Assembly (NCBI GenBank): GCA_035327585.1
Contig: DAOLDD010000002.1
Coordinates: forward strand, 62,001-126,000
Reading direction: 5' to 3'
Origin: JAMLJG01 sp035327585
GTDB lineage: Bacteria; Verrucomicrobiota; Kiritimatiellia; CAIVKH01
DNA length: 64,000 bases
In this document: positions 50,925 through 59,223 of the stretch, piece after piece
How the letters are laid out: each line of letters opens with the position of its first letter
How positions within the stretch are numbered: the stretch's first letter is position 1
Notes under the pieces: model-generated
Database searches by the model: none
What the model saw: the letters and a program-made list of their open reading frames with translations, nothing else
What the model was told of the DNA's origin: nothing
Program-made: the position numbers and the translations under genes

Positions 50925-52088
50925 TCATGATGGGTTGTGCTGTCCGGCCGTGCTTCCACCCCCCAGCAGGCGGGAATACGTCTCTTCCATTTTCCGGATG
51001 CAGTGGCGGCCGTCATACGCGTTGATTTTTACGCGGACGGCGGCGGCGAGGCGGGCGCGGAGCGGGGCGTCGTTGAGCAGCCGGGCCAGGTGCCGTGCGA
51101 GCGTGACGTGGTCGCCGGGCTCGAACAGCAGCGCGGTCTTTTCGTGCTCCAGAATTTCGCCCTGGCCGTCGGCGGTGGACGCGACCGGCGGAATACCCGC
51201 GAGCATCGCCTCATAAAGCGTATTCGGCGTGCCTTCCTGATGGCTGGGAAACACCTGCACATCAAAACACTGGATCACCTGCCGCACGTCGCGGCGGAAG
51301 CCAAGGAAATGGACCGCGTCGCCCAACCCGTTTTGATCAACGAAACGCCGGACCTCCGGCTCGTACGCGCCATCCCCAACAATCCACAGCCGCACATCCG
51401 GATGCGACTGCCGCAACGCCTTCAACGCGCGCAGCGCGTCCAGATGACCCTTGTGGCTTTCGATCCGGCCCACAATGCCCAGCAGCGGTTGATCCGCCCC
51501 CACCCCGTACTCCGCCCGCAGCGCGGCCTTCCACTCCGGAGTCGCCTCCGGAATATCCGTCAGCAGGATGCCGTTGTACAACGTCTCCACGCGCTCCGGT
51601 TTCAAGTATCGTTTCGCGATGCAGAACTGGCGCGTCGACTCCGAAACCGCAAACGCATGCCGCGTGAACGGCGCGAGCAACCACTCCACCGGGCGCTGGT
51701 ACAGCGGCACGGAATGATAGTTGCACCTCTCATGCACAATCACGGGGATGCGCAGCAGGATTCCCGCGATCCGACCCCACGTGCACGCGCCGTAGCCGTG
51801 CGCATGAATCAGGTCCACCCGCTCGCGCCGCGCCAGACGGATCAAGGCCACGAGGTTGCGCGGGTCCATCTTCCCGTACCCCAGCGTAAACGGCGGCGTG
51901 CCCGCGGCCTTCATCTGCTCCGCGGCCTTGTCCCATCCTTTGCGGCTGCACAGCAGAACGCGGAACCGGGTCGCGTCATAATTCGGCAGCCACCACTGGA
52001 ACGCGCGCGCGACGCCGTGCAGCGTCGCCTCCCTCCCGCCGAAATGCTCGCACAGGTGCAGAATCGTAAATCGGCCCTGCGCGTCCAT
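50925..52088 (-). CDS. GT4-family glycosyltransferase
   Basis: 387 residues, GT-B fold. The N-domain starts FTILHLCEHFGGREATLHG with its acceptor loop; IHAHGYGACTWGR is present, and the C-domain has LGIVGRIESHKGHLDAL and the donor-site EGTPNTLYEAMLAGIPPVAS (EX7E type). It transfers a nucleotide-activated sugar, retaining configuration, in surface-glycan synthesis. Its ATG overlaps the acyltransferase stop by one base (TGATG). I start at 52088; an open frame continues upstream. Confidence 0.85.
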   Translation of the reverse strand: MDAQGRFTILHLCEHFGGREATLHGVARAFQWWLPNYDATRFRVLLCSRKGWDKAAEQMKAAGTPPFTLGYGKMDPRNLVALIRLARRERVDLIHAHGYGACTWGRIAGILLRIPVIVHERCNYHSVPLYQRPVEWLLAPFTRHAFAVSESTRQFCIAKRYLKPERVETLYNGILLTDIPEATPEWKAALRAEYGVGADQPLLGIVGRIESHKGHLDALRALKALRQSHPDVRLWIVGDGAYEPEVRRFVDQNGLGDAVHFLGFRRDVRQVIQCFDVQVFPSHQEGTPNTLYEAMLAGIPPVASTADGQGEILEHEKTALLFEPGDHVTLARHLARLLNDAPLRARLAAAVRVKINAYDGRHCIRKMEETYSRLLGGGSTAGQHNPS

Positions 52089-52819
52089 CAGGTGCGGCTC
52101 CGCAAGACCTCGGCCGGAAGCCCGGCGGCAATCGACTGCGCGGGGATGTCCTTGGTGACCACCGCGCCGGCGCCGATGATCGAATGCGCGCCGACGGACG
52201 TCCCGTCGAGCACCTTCACCCCCGCCCCCAGCCACGCGCCCTCACCCACCGAAACGCCAACCGCCGTACGGGCCTGCTCCAATGGCGACACGTCGATCCG
52301 GTCGTACGCGTGGCCGCCTCCAATGATGTACGTGTAGGCCGCCAGCATCACCCGCGCGCCCAACTCGACGCGCGCGCCGGAAAATATTTCGCAGTTGAAC
52401 CCGATGTTCACCTGGTCACCGAGCACGATGTCGCCGTTCTTGCAACTCAGGATCGTGTTGCGCCCGATAAATACGCCGGAGCCGACGGTGATGCCCGCGT
52501 TCGACTGCCCTTTCGCGTCGAGCACGCAGTGATCGTCCACCACCACGTTGTCGCCCAGGCGAATTTTGTGCGGATGCCGCAGCACCACGCCGGTCCCGAA
52601 GACCACCCCGCGCCCACACGCGCCGAGCAGGCAGGGATACAATTTGCTGCGCAGCAACAATCCCAGCGCGCCGGGCACGTAGCTGAACAACGTGATCAAC
52701 TCATACTTGAGCAACGCGGCCAACCCCGGACGCCCCACCACGAGATCGCGGTATTTCGCCAGCGCCGATTTCTTCTCCGAAAACAGTTCTTTCTGGATCT
52801 CGACGGATTCGCGTTGCAT
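52088..52819 (-). CDS. Left-handed beta-helix (hexapeptide) acyltransferase
   Basis: 243 residues. Hexapeptide repeats run from about residue 75 to 225, including ITVGSGVFIGRNTILSC, IVLGDQVNIGFN and VGEGAWLGAGVKVLDG, and the end IIGAGAVVTKDIPAQSIAAG matches sugar O-acetyltransferases. The N-terminal 60 residues are helical. It probably acetylates the glycan made by the GT4 enzyme encoded next to it. Confidence 0.85.
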   Translation of the reverse strand: MQRESVEIQKELFSEKKSALAKYRDLVVGRPGLAALLKYELITLFSYVPGALGLLLRSKLYPCLLGACGRGVVFGTGVVLRHPHKIRLGDNVVVDDHCVLDAKGQSNAGITVGSGVFIGRNTILSCKNGDIVLGDQVNIGFNCEIFSGARVELGARVMLAAYTYIIGGGHAYDRIDVSPLEQARTAVGVSVGEGAWLGAGVKVLDGTSVGAHSIIGAGAVVTKDIPAQSIAAGLPAEVLRSRT

Positions 52820-52888
52820 CCCCGTAGAGTAGCGAACCGCGCGAAGGGGGCCAACGTGATTTACGCGTGATGTCGAGGCAAGTCACGG

Positions 52889-52987
52889 AACCCGGCTCGC
52901 TCGGAGAGCTCGCCCCACCTGCGAATCTTCTCCTCGCTGTTCGCGGTAGGGCGAGGTGTCCCACCGAGCCGTTCCCAAATTCGGGTT
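52889..52987. repeat. Large palindromic element, copy 2
   Basis: About 99 bp with ends AACCCG / CGGGTT and the text GGCTCGCTCGGAGAGCTCG shared with copy 1 (33697-33801), plus TAGGGCGAGGTGTCCCACCG on the right arm. Only the loop differs. The 178-bp gap has no gene. Confidence 0.8.
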
Positions 52988-52997
52988 GATCCGCGGT

Positions 52998-53807
52998 CTA
53001 TTTTCCGCGCGCCCGCTCGTATTCCTCCATCGCCTGCGGCAGCAGTTTGCGCAGGGCCTCGGCGCGGTCGCGGTCGGTGGGGTGCGAGGAGAACATCGCG
53101 AAGAGCTTGGGGTCCTTGCCGCGCGCGGCGGCGCGCTCCCAGATGCGGACGGCAGCGCGCGGGTCGTAGCCGGCCCGGGCCATGTACATCAGCCCCACGG
53201 CGTCGGCCTCCGACTCGTCCTTGCGCGAAAATTTCGGCAGCACGAGACCCTGATAGACGAGGAATCCGGCGCCGAGCGCGAGCGCCAGGTCTTCCTTGCC
53301 CTTCGCCTCCGCGTAAATCGAGCCGCCGATGAGCAGCATTTGCATGGGCAGCGCGCGCGTGAGGGATTCCGTCGTATGGCGGCAGGTCACGTGGGCGATT
53401 TCGTGCGCGATCACGGCGGCGAGTTCGTCGTCGTCCTTCACGAGGCCAATCTCGGGATGGTACAGGCCGGTGAAGACGCCCATCTGGCCGCCCGGCGCGG
53501 CGAAGGCATTAACGATGTTCGTCTGGAACAACGTCACCTCGAAAGGCAGGTCGGGCAGGTGTGAAACGGCGGCGATTCGGTTCACCATGTCCTGTAGCTT
53601 GGCGACGGTCCGGCCGTCGGCGTTGATGGGCACCCCGCCCTCGCGCATCGATTTAACGACATCGGCCTTCACCTGCCGGCCCATCTGGATGTCGTCCTCG
53701 ATGAGGTACATGTTGCGCGTGCGGCGACCCGTCACCGGGTCCACCGTCGCGCACGAAACGGCCAGCAGCGGCAACAAAACGAACAAACAGGCAAGGCAAC
53801 GCTTCAT
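52998..53807 (-). CDS. M48-family zinc metalloprotease lipoprotein
   Basis: 269 residues. A signal peptide with lipobox-like LLAVSC (about residue 18) precedes the peptidase. Zinc site: HEIAH (about 153) with the third ligand in ESEADAVGL (about 215). The usual HPTDRDRAE follows near the C-terminus. Such periplasmic M48 proteases (BepA/LoiP-like) degrade damaged outer-membrane proteins. Start at ATG 53807, the first with a signal peptide. It is divergent from the CFA operon. Confidence 0.88.
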   Translation of the reverse strand: MKRCLACLFVLLPLLAVSCATVDPVTGRRTRNMYLIEDDIQMGRQVKADVVKSMREGGVPINADGRTVAKLQDMVNRIAAVSHLPDLPFEVTLFQTNIVNAFAAPGGQMGVFTGLYHPEIGLVKDDDELAAVIAHEIAHVTCRHTTESLTRALPMQMLLIGGSIYAEAKGKEDLALALGAGFLVYQGLVLPKFSRKDESEADAVGLMYMARAGYDPRAAVRIWERAAARGKDPKLFAMFSSHPTDRDRAEALRKLLPQAMEEYERARGK

Positions 53808-53894
53808 GCGGATAGTGTAGGCCGGTTTGCGCCGTGCGCAAGCGGGAGCGGCGTCCGTCTTGTAAGGCCACACGGGGTTGTGCGAAGCTGCTAC

Positions 53895-54236
53895 ATGAAC
53901 ACAAAGCAACTGCTGCAACTCATTTTCGGCCTTATCATCGCCGGCATGCTCTGGGTAACCACGCGCGCGAGCCTGGACCGCGGGGTTTTCACCGCCGCCG
54001 GTGAATTGATGGGCGACCCGTGGTTCCTCGCCACGTTGTTCGACGCCTATTTCGGGTTCCTGACGTTCTACGTCTGGGTCTTCTACAAGGAGGCGACGCT
54101 CGCGGGCCGGTTGATCTGGTTCTTCCTGATCATGGCGCTTGGCAATTTCGCGATGGCGTTTTATGTCCTTCGCGAACTGCATCGGCTCGCGCCGGGTCAG
54201 CCGGTGTCCGCGATCCTGCTGCGGAGGACCGCATGA
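53895..54236 (+). CDS. DUF1475-family membrane protein
   Basis: 113 residues with three membrane helices (about 6-25, 45-65, 74-92). Its text, including DAYFGFLTFYVWVFYKE, resembles DUF1475, a small family without known function. It is the first of four genes linked by ATGA overlaps and ending with cyclopropane-fatty-acid synthase, so it may take part in membrane-lipid modification. Start at ATG 53895, the family's normal N-terminus. Confidence 0.65.
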   Translation: MNTKQLLQLIFGLIIAGMLWVTTRASLDRGVFTAAGELMGDPWFLATLFDAYFGFLTFYVWVFYKEATLAGRLIWFFLIMALGNFAMAFYVLRELHRLAPGQPVSAILLRRTA

Positions 54237-54709
54237 GTTTCCTGCGCAAGGTCACGGACCCGATTATCAACCTGCTCCGCGAGGGCGTCACGCCGGAGCG
54301 CATCGCGGTGAGCGTCATCATCGGGTGCCTCATCGGAATCATCCCCGTGCTGGGCGTCGCGACCGCGCTGTGCACGGTGATTGCGCTGCCCCTCCGCCTG
54401 AACCTCGTGGCGATGCAGGCGGTGAACTGGCTGATTTATCCGGTTCAACTCCTGCTCTTGATTCCATTCTATCGCGCTGGCGAAAAGCTCTTCAATGCGA
54501 CGCCCCTCGGTCTGATGCCGTCTGAAATTATCGACCTCTTTAAGAGTGGAACATGGAACGCCATTGTCGCGTTGTGGGACACCACCGTGCGCGCCGTTGT
54601 CGTATGGGGTCTCGCGGCGCTGCTCGTCGCACCCGCGCTGTATCTGCTGCTCGTCCCAATCCTGCGCCGCACCATGCGCCGCCAGCAAACCGTAGCGGTG
54701 CCGGCATGA
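54233..54709 (+). CDS. DUF2062-family membrane protein
   Basis: 158 residues with a short amphipathic start, GVTPERIAVSVIIGCLIGIIP (DUF2062 signature; three to four helices) and AVNWLIYPVQ. Function unknown in the family. A 4-bp overlap with the DUF1475 gene and GGAGG 8 bp before the ATG. The next gene overlaps as well. Confidence 0.72.
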   Translation: MSFLRKVTDPIINLLREGVTPERIAVSVIIGCLIGIIPVLGVATALCTVIALPLRLNLVAMQAVNWLIYPVQLLLLIPFYRAGEKLFNATPLGLMPSEIIDLFKSGTWNAIVALWDTTVRAVVVWGLAALLVAPALYLLLVPILRRTMRRQQTVAVPA

Positions 54710-55494
54710 ACGCGCTGGGCTTGTTCCTGTTCGGCTGGCTGGCCGCGGCGCTCTTCATGGCTGCGCTCTGGCTTGTGCAGCGCCGCACCGGCAACGCCGG
54801 AATCGTCGACGTCGGCTGGGCGGCCGGAATCGCCACGCTGGCGCTGGGCTACGCGGCGCTCGGAAACACGGATCCCCTGCCACGATTTGTCGCGGGCGCG
54901 ATGGGCGCGCTCTGGGGCTATCGCCTCGCCTGGCACATCCACCAGCGCGCGCACGGCAAACCGGAGGACGGTCGCTATACGCAGTTGCGCCGCGATTGGG
55001 GCGCGGATTTCCAGCACAAGCTGTTCAACTTCTACCAACTCCAGGCCTTCACCGTCGCGCTTCTCGCCCTGCCCTATCTGTTCATCGCCACCGCGCCCGC
55101 GCTCACGTGGGGGCCGCTGCACACCGTGGGCCTCGCCGTCTGGCTCACCGGCTGGCTCGGCGAATCCGTGGCCGACGCACAACTCAACGCATTCAAGCGC
55201 AATCCCAACCGCACCTCGCCCGTCTGCCAGTCCGGCCTCTGGCGCTACTCGCGGCACCCGAACTATTTCTTCGAGTGGCTCACCTGGGTCGGCCTCGCCC
55301 TCTTTGCCCTGCCCGCGCCCTACGGCTGGACCGCCTGGCTCTGCGCGGCTTCCATCCTTTACCTGCTCTTCCGCGTGACCGGCATCCCGGCCACCGAGGC
55401 GCAGGCCCTTCGCAGCAAAGGCGACGCCTACCGCGCCTACCAGCGCACGACCAGCGCCTTTGTCCCGTGGTTTCCTCGAAAGGACGACGCATGA
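54706..55494 (+). CDS. DUF1295 (steroid 5-alpha reductase-like) membrane protein
   Basis: 262 residues with about six membrane helices. The conserved GLWRYSRHPNYFFEW (about 180) and DVGWAAG match DUF1295, related to isoprenylcysteine methyltransferase/steroid reductase folds. These proteins often neighbour cyclopropane-fatty-acid synthase. It overlaps the genes on both sides by 4 bp. It is probably a redox or methyl-transfer partner in lipid modification. Confidence 0.8.
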   Translation: MNALGLFLFGWLAAALFMAALWLVQRRTGNAGIVDVGWAAGIATLALGYAALGNTDPLPRFVAGAMGALWGYRLAWHIHQRAHGKPEDGRYTQLRRDWGADFQHKLFNFYQLQAFTVALLALPYLFIATAPALTWGPLHTVGLAVWLTGWLGESVADAQLNAFKRNPNRTSPVCQSGLWRYSRHPNYFFEWLTWVGLALFALPAPYGWTAWLCAASILYLLFRVTGIPATEAQALRSKGDAYRAYQRTTSAFVPWFPRKDDA

Positions 55495-56561
55495 ACGCCT
55501 GGCCCCTCATCGAGAAAGAATGGATACCTGATTTCCTGCTGCGCCGGGGCATTCGTCGCCTGCTCGCGCAACGCCTCGAACAGGAAGCCGCGCGCGCCGG
55601 GCAGCTCGACGCCTTTATCGCGGAACTGAAGAGCAGTCCCATCGCGATTCACACGCAGGACGCCAACCAGCAGCACTACGAAGTACCCACCGCCTACTTC
55701 AAAGCCGCCCTCGGCCCGCGCCTGAAATACAGCAGTTGCCTCTGGGACGACCAGACCCCCGACCTCGCCGCCGCCGAGGAACGCATGCTCGCGCTCACCT
55801 GCGAACGCGCGCAACTCGCGCCGGGCCAGGACATTCTCGAACTCGGCTGCGGCTGGGGCTCGCTCTCACTCTACATGGCGGAACGCTTCCCCGCCGCGCG
55901 CGTCACCGCCGTCTCCAACTCCCGCACGCAAAAGGAATACATCGACGCCGAGGCGAAACGGCGCGGCCTCACCAACCTCACCATCATCACCTCCGACATG
56001 AACGACTTCGCGACCGACGCCCGGTTCGACCGCGTCGTCTCCGTCGAGATGTTCGAGCACATGCGCAACTACGAGGAACTGCTGCGTCGCATCCGCGGCT
56101 GGCTCAAGCCGGATGGCCGCCTCTTCGTGCACATCTTCTGCCACGAGCGATTCGCCTATCCCTTCGAGACCGACGGCGACAACGACTGGATGGCGCGCTA
56201 CTTCTTCACCGGCGGCATCATGCCCTCGTTCGACCTGCTCTCGCGGTTCGACCGCGACCTGGTCCAAATCGACGCGTGGAAAGTGAACGGCGTACATTAC
56301 GCGCGGACGCTCGAAGCCTGGCTGCAACGCCAGGACACGCAACGCGCCACGCTCTGGCCGCTTTTCGTGCAAACCTACGGCGCGGACCATGCGCAAAAAT
56401 GGTGGGTCTACTGGCGCCTCTTCTACCTCGCCTGCGCCGAACTCTTCGCCTACCGCGGCGGCGCCGAGTGGTACGTCGGCCACTACCTCTTCAAGCCGCG
56501 CGCGCGTAGTCCCGATGCGTCGTCAGGCGCACAGCGCGAAAAGTTTTTACAGACGTTGTAA
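55491..56561 (+). CDS. cfa: Cyclopropane-fatty-acid-phospholipid synthase family methyltransferase
   Basis: 356 residues. The lipid-binding N-domain has QHYEVPTAYFKAALGPRLKY, and SAM motif I is ILELGCGWGSLSLYMAE (about 118). SVEMFEHMRNYEELL follows, with conserved Glu/His. It transfers a methylene from SAM across a phospholipid double bond. The last codons (TTT TTA CAG ACG TTG TAA) are copy one of repeat site E, so the tail FLQTL and the stop come from the repeat. Last gene of a coupled operon. Confidence 0.87.
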   Translation: MNAWPLIEKEWIPDFLLRRGIRRLLAQRLEQEAARAGQLDAFIAELKSSPIAIHTQDANQQHYEVPTAYFKAALGPRLKYSSCLWDDQTPDLAAAEERMLALTCERAQLAPGQDILELGCGWGSLSLYMAERFPAARVTAVSNSRTQKEYIDAEAKRRGLTNLTIITSDMNDFATDARFDRVVSVEMFEHMRNYEELLRRIRGWLKPDGRLFVHIFCHERFAYPFETDGDNDWMARYFFTGGIMPSFDLLSRFDRDLVQIDAWKVNGVHYARTLEAWLQRQDTQRATLWPLFVQTYGADHAQKWWVYWRLFYLACAELFAYRGGAEWYVGHYLFKPRARSPDASSGAQREKFLQTL

Positions 56562-56592
56562 GCGCCAAAAAAAGCTTTTACAGACGTTGTAA
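56547..56592 (+). repeat. Paired 15-bp dyad element, site E
   Basis: Two perfect consensus copies TTACAGACGTTGTAA (56547-56561, 56578-56592), 31 bp apart, with spacer GCGCCAAAAAAAGCTT. Copy one supplies the cfa stop. The right flank AATTTCAG supplies the TGA stop of ribE on the other strand. Confidence 0.95.
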
Positions 56593-56595
56593 ATT

Positions 56596-57189
56596 TCAGG
56601 CGCGCAGCGAGAGGATGCGCTGGACGTATTTGCCGAGCATGTCTGTTTCGAGGTTCACGGCGTCGCCGGGACTGAGCTCGGACAGCGAGGTATTCTCCCA
56701 CGTGTGCGGGATCAGGTGCACGGTGAAGCCGTCGCGCTGCAGGTCGACGAGCGTAAGGCTCACTCCGCTGATGGCGATGGAGCCTTTCCCGACCATCTGG
56801 GCCATCAGCTCCGGCGCGCAGGCAATCTCAAGAATCCAGTCGCGTCCAACCGGCGTGATCTTCCGCACGCGGCCCACGCCGTCGACGTGACCGGTGACGA
56901 AGTGGCCGCCCAGTGCATCACCGACGCGCAGGGCGCGTTCGAGATTCACGCGCTGGCCGGTTTTCTTCGCGCCGAGATTGGTGCGGTCGAAGGTCTCCTT
57001 GAGCAGGTCAAACGTCAGCACGCCTTTGCGCTCCTCGGTGACGGTGAGGCATACGCCTTCATTCGCGATGCTTTCGCCGAGTTCGATCGCGGGCGCCCAG
57101 TCGCCGGCGCGGATACGCAGGCGTCCGTGGCCGCCGCTGCGTTCCACGGATTCGATGATGCCGAGTCGCTGGATGATGCCTGTAAACAT
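56596..57189 (-). CDS. ribE: Riboflavin synthase alpha chain
   Basis: 197 residues in two homologous lumazine-binding halves (1-97 and 98-190). It starts MFTGIIQRLGIIESV and has GVCLTV in half one and GVSLTLVDL in half two. The enzyme dismutates two lumazine molecules to riboflavin. It lies 2 bp after ribD and is the last gene of the riboflavin operon. Its stop abuts repeat site E. Confidence 0.93.
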   Translation of the reverse strand: MFTGIIQRLGIIESVERSGGHGRLRIRAGDWAPAIELGESIANEGVCLTVTEERKGVLTFDLLKETFDRTNLGAKKTGQRVNLERALRVGDALGGHFVTGHVDGVGRVRKITPVGRDWILEIACAPELMAQMVGKGSIAISGVSLTLVDLQRDGFTVHLIPHTWENTSLSELSPGDAVNLETDMLGKYVQRILSLRA

Positions 57190-57191
57190 GG

Positions 57192-58292
57192 TCAGTCCTC
57201 CGGTCGCGCGCGAAGCCATACATCGACCCCCGCGCGCGAAATATCCACGATGCGCCAGCCGGGCGCCCGCGCGAGGGGCCAGCCGATTCCGCCGAATGCG
57301 GGCCGTGCGTCCGCGCCGAGTACCTTGGGCGCGATGAAGAACCACGCTTCGTCCACCAGTTGCTCGCGCACGAGCGAAGCTGCAAGTTCTCCCCCACCCT
57401 CGCACAAGACGTGCAGGATACCGCGCTGGCCGAGCAGGCGCATTACATCGCGCATCGCAAATCGACCGTTCTTCGCGGGCAGCGATTCCACCGTGACGCC
57501 ACGCGATGCGAGGGTGTCGCGCCAGACGTGCGAGCTGCGCGGCGAGGTGATGACGAGTGTCTGGCGTGCGAGTCCATCGCTGAAGAGCCGGTGTCGCAAG
57601 GGAACGCGGCCACGCGCGTCGAGAACCACGCGCCAGGGTTTGCGTCCGCGTGAAGGAACGGGCAACAGGGATGGATTGTCGGCGGCGGCGGTCGCGCAGC
57701 CGACGAGGATGGCGTCCACACGGCGACGCAACGCGTGCACCTGCTTGCGGGCCTCCGCGCCGGTAATCCAGTGCGATTGTCCTTTTGCGTCCGCGATCCG
57801 GCCATCGAGCGTGATGCCAAGTTTCAGCGTTACGAAGGGACGTTTTTCGGTCTGGTGCATGCGGAACGGTTCGATCAATGCGGCGCAGGCGTCGCCGAGC
57901 ACGCCGTGCGTGACGGCAATGCCCGCGCGTTTGAGCAGGGCGGTCGCGCGACCCGCGTGCGCGGGATTTGGATCGGGTACACCGAAGACGACGCGCTTGA
58001 TTCCGTTGCGGAGGATGGCCGCGGTGCATGGCGGTGTGCGGCCCTGCGTTGAGCACGGTTCGAGCGTCACATAAAGCGTCGCGCCGCGCGCGCGGGGGCC
58101 TGCTTTGCGAAAGGCGTACACCTCGGCGTGCGGGCCGCCCGCTTTGCGGTGGAAGCCTTCGCCGATGACGCGGCCCTGCTTGACGATGACCGCGCCGACG
58201 GGCGGGTTTGGGCGCGTGAGCCCCTCCGCGAGCCGGGCGAGTGAAATCGCCCGAGCCATCCAGCGTTCATCCGCGCTCGGTTGCCGGGGCAT
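57192..58292 (-). CDS. ribD: Bifunctional riboflavin deaminase/reductase RibD
   Basis: 366 residues. The N-terminal deaminase has HAEVYAF and LEPCSTQGRTPPC (zinc ligands). The C-terminal reductase begins near residue 160 (FVTLKLGITLDGRIA) and ends with CEGGGELAASLV. It performs steps two and three of riboflavin synthesis. Start ATG 58292 has AAGGAG 10 bp upstream and overlaps ftsY by 26 bp; ATG 58259 would give no overlap. Confidence 0.93.
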   Translation of the reverse strand: MPRQPSADERWMARAISLARLAEGLTRPNPPVGAVIVKQGRVIGEGFHRKAGGPHAEVYAFRKAGPRARGATLYVTLEPCSTQGRTPPCTAAILRNGIKRVVFGVPDPNPAHAGRATALLKRAGIAVTHGVLGDACAALIEPFRMHQTEKRPFVTLKLGITLDGRIADAKGQSHWITGAEARKQVHALRRRVDAILVGCATAAADNPSLLPVPSRGRKPWRVVLDARGRVPLRHRLFSDGLARQTLVITSPRSSHVWRDTLASRGVTVESLPAKNGRFAMRDVMRLLGQRGILHVLCEGGGELAASLVREQLVDEAWFFIAPKVLGADARPAFGGIGWPLARAPGWRIVDISRAGVDVWLRARPED

Positions 58293-59220
58293 CACGGCCG
58301 GTCTCCTTGTAGGGCGACTCGTAGCCCAACAGCGCGTCGACGAACGGACCGGGCTCGAAGGGCGCGAGGTCGTCGAGACCTTCACCGAGGCCGACGTAAC
58401 GGATGGGCAGTTTGAGTTCGCGCGTGATGGAAAAGATGAACCCCGCCTTTGCGGAGCCGTCGAGTTTGGCGACGACGACGCCGGTGAGCGGCGCGGCCTC
58501 GTTGAACATCCGGGCCTGGACGAGTGCGTTCTGGCCGAGCGCGGCGTCAAGAACGAGCCAGATTTCGTGCGGCGCGCCGTCGAGGTTTTTCGCCATGGAC
58601 CGGCGGACCTTGCTCAACTCCTCCATGAGCGGCTGCTTCGTGTGCATGCGCCCGGCGGTGTCGATAATCGCGACGTCGCAACCGCGCGAACGGGCCGCGG
58701 CGAGCGCGTCGTAGGCGACGGCGGCGGCGTCCGCGCCGGTTTGGCCGACCACGGCTTCGCATCCCACGCGTTCCGACCAGATTCGCAGTTGGTCGGAACC
58801 CGCCGCGCGGAAAGTGTCCGCCGCGCCGAGGAGCGGCTTGCGTCCCGCGCGCTTGGCCAGGCCAGCGAGCTTCGCGGAGGTGGTGGTTTTTCCGGAGCCG
58901 TTGATGCCGACGACGAGCACGCTCAGGAGCGGGTCGCGGCGCGGCCAGTCATAGGGCGCGGCGTCGCCCAGCGAGCGGACCAGGATTTTGCGCAGCATGT
59001 CGCGTGCGTCGACGCGGAGACCCTTGTAGCTCTTTTCGATTTCCGCCGTGAGTTCGGCGGCGATACGTGCCGGCAGGTCCGCGAGCAGCAGGGTGGCTTC
59101 CAATTCCTCCAGCGTATCCTGGTCGACCTTCTCCCCTTTTTCGCCGCGACTGAAGACGCGGGCGAGTGCGCCGGCGAATTGCTTGCGCGTGCGGGAGAGC
59201 GCGTTGAGCCAGGTCACCAT
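58267..59220 (-). CDS. ftsY: Signal recognition particle receptor FtsY
   Basis: 317 residues, consisting of the NG domains with almost no acidic A domain. GTPase motifs are G1 GINGSGKTTTSAKLA (about 110), DTFRAAGSDQL, DTAGRMHTKQPL, and AKLDGSAKAG with the usual TKxD replaced by AKLD. FtsY docks ribosome-SRP complexes at the membrane. It lies 3 bp after nusB and overlaps ribD, within a riboflavin operon. Confidence 0.93.
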   Translation of the reverse strand: MVTWLNALSRTRKQFAGALARVFSRGEKGEKVDQDTLEELEATLLLADLPARIAAELTAEIEKSYKGLRVDARDMLRKILVRSLGDAAPYDWPRRDPLLSVLVVGINGSGKTTTSAKLAGLAKRAGRKPLLGAADTFRAAGSDQLRIWSERVGCEAVVGQTGADAAAVAYDALAAARSRGCDVAIIDTAGRMHTKQPLMEELSKVRRSMAKNLDGAPHEIWLVLDAALGQNALVQARMFNEAAPLTGVVVAKLDGSAKAGFIFSITRELKLPIRYVGLGEGLDDLAPFEPGPFVDALLGYESPYKETGRDAPATERG

Positions 59221-59223
59221 GGA

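Noticed and set aside
1956..56592. Dyad pairs as a CRISPR array
   Set aside because: Each site has only two copies, the spacers resemble each other and no cas genes are present.
58850..59220. Missing acidic A domain of FtsY as a truncation
   Set aside because: Many bacterial FtsY proteins lack most of that domain, and the start here fits the nusB junction.
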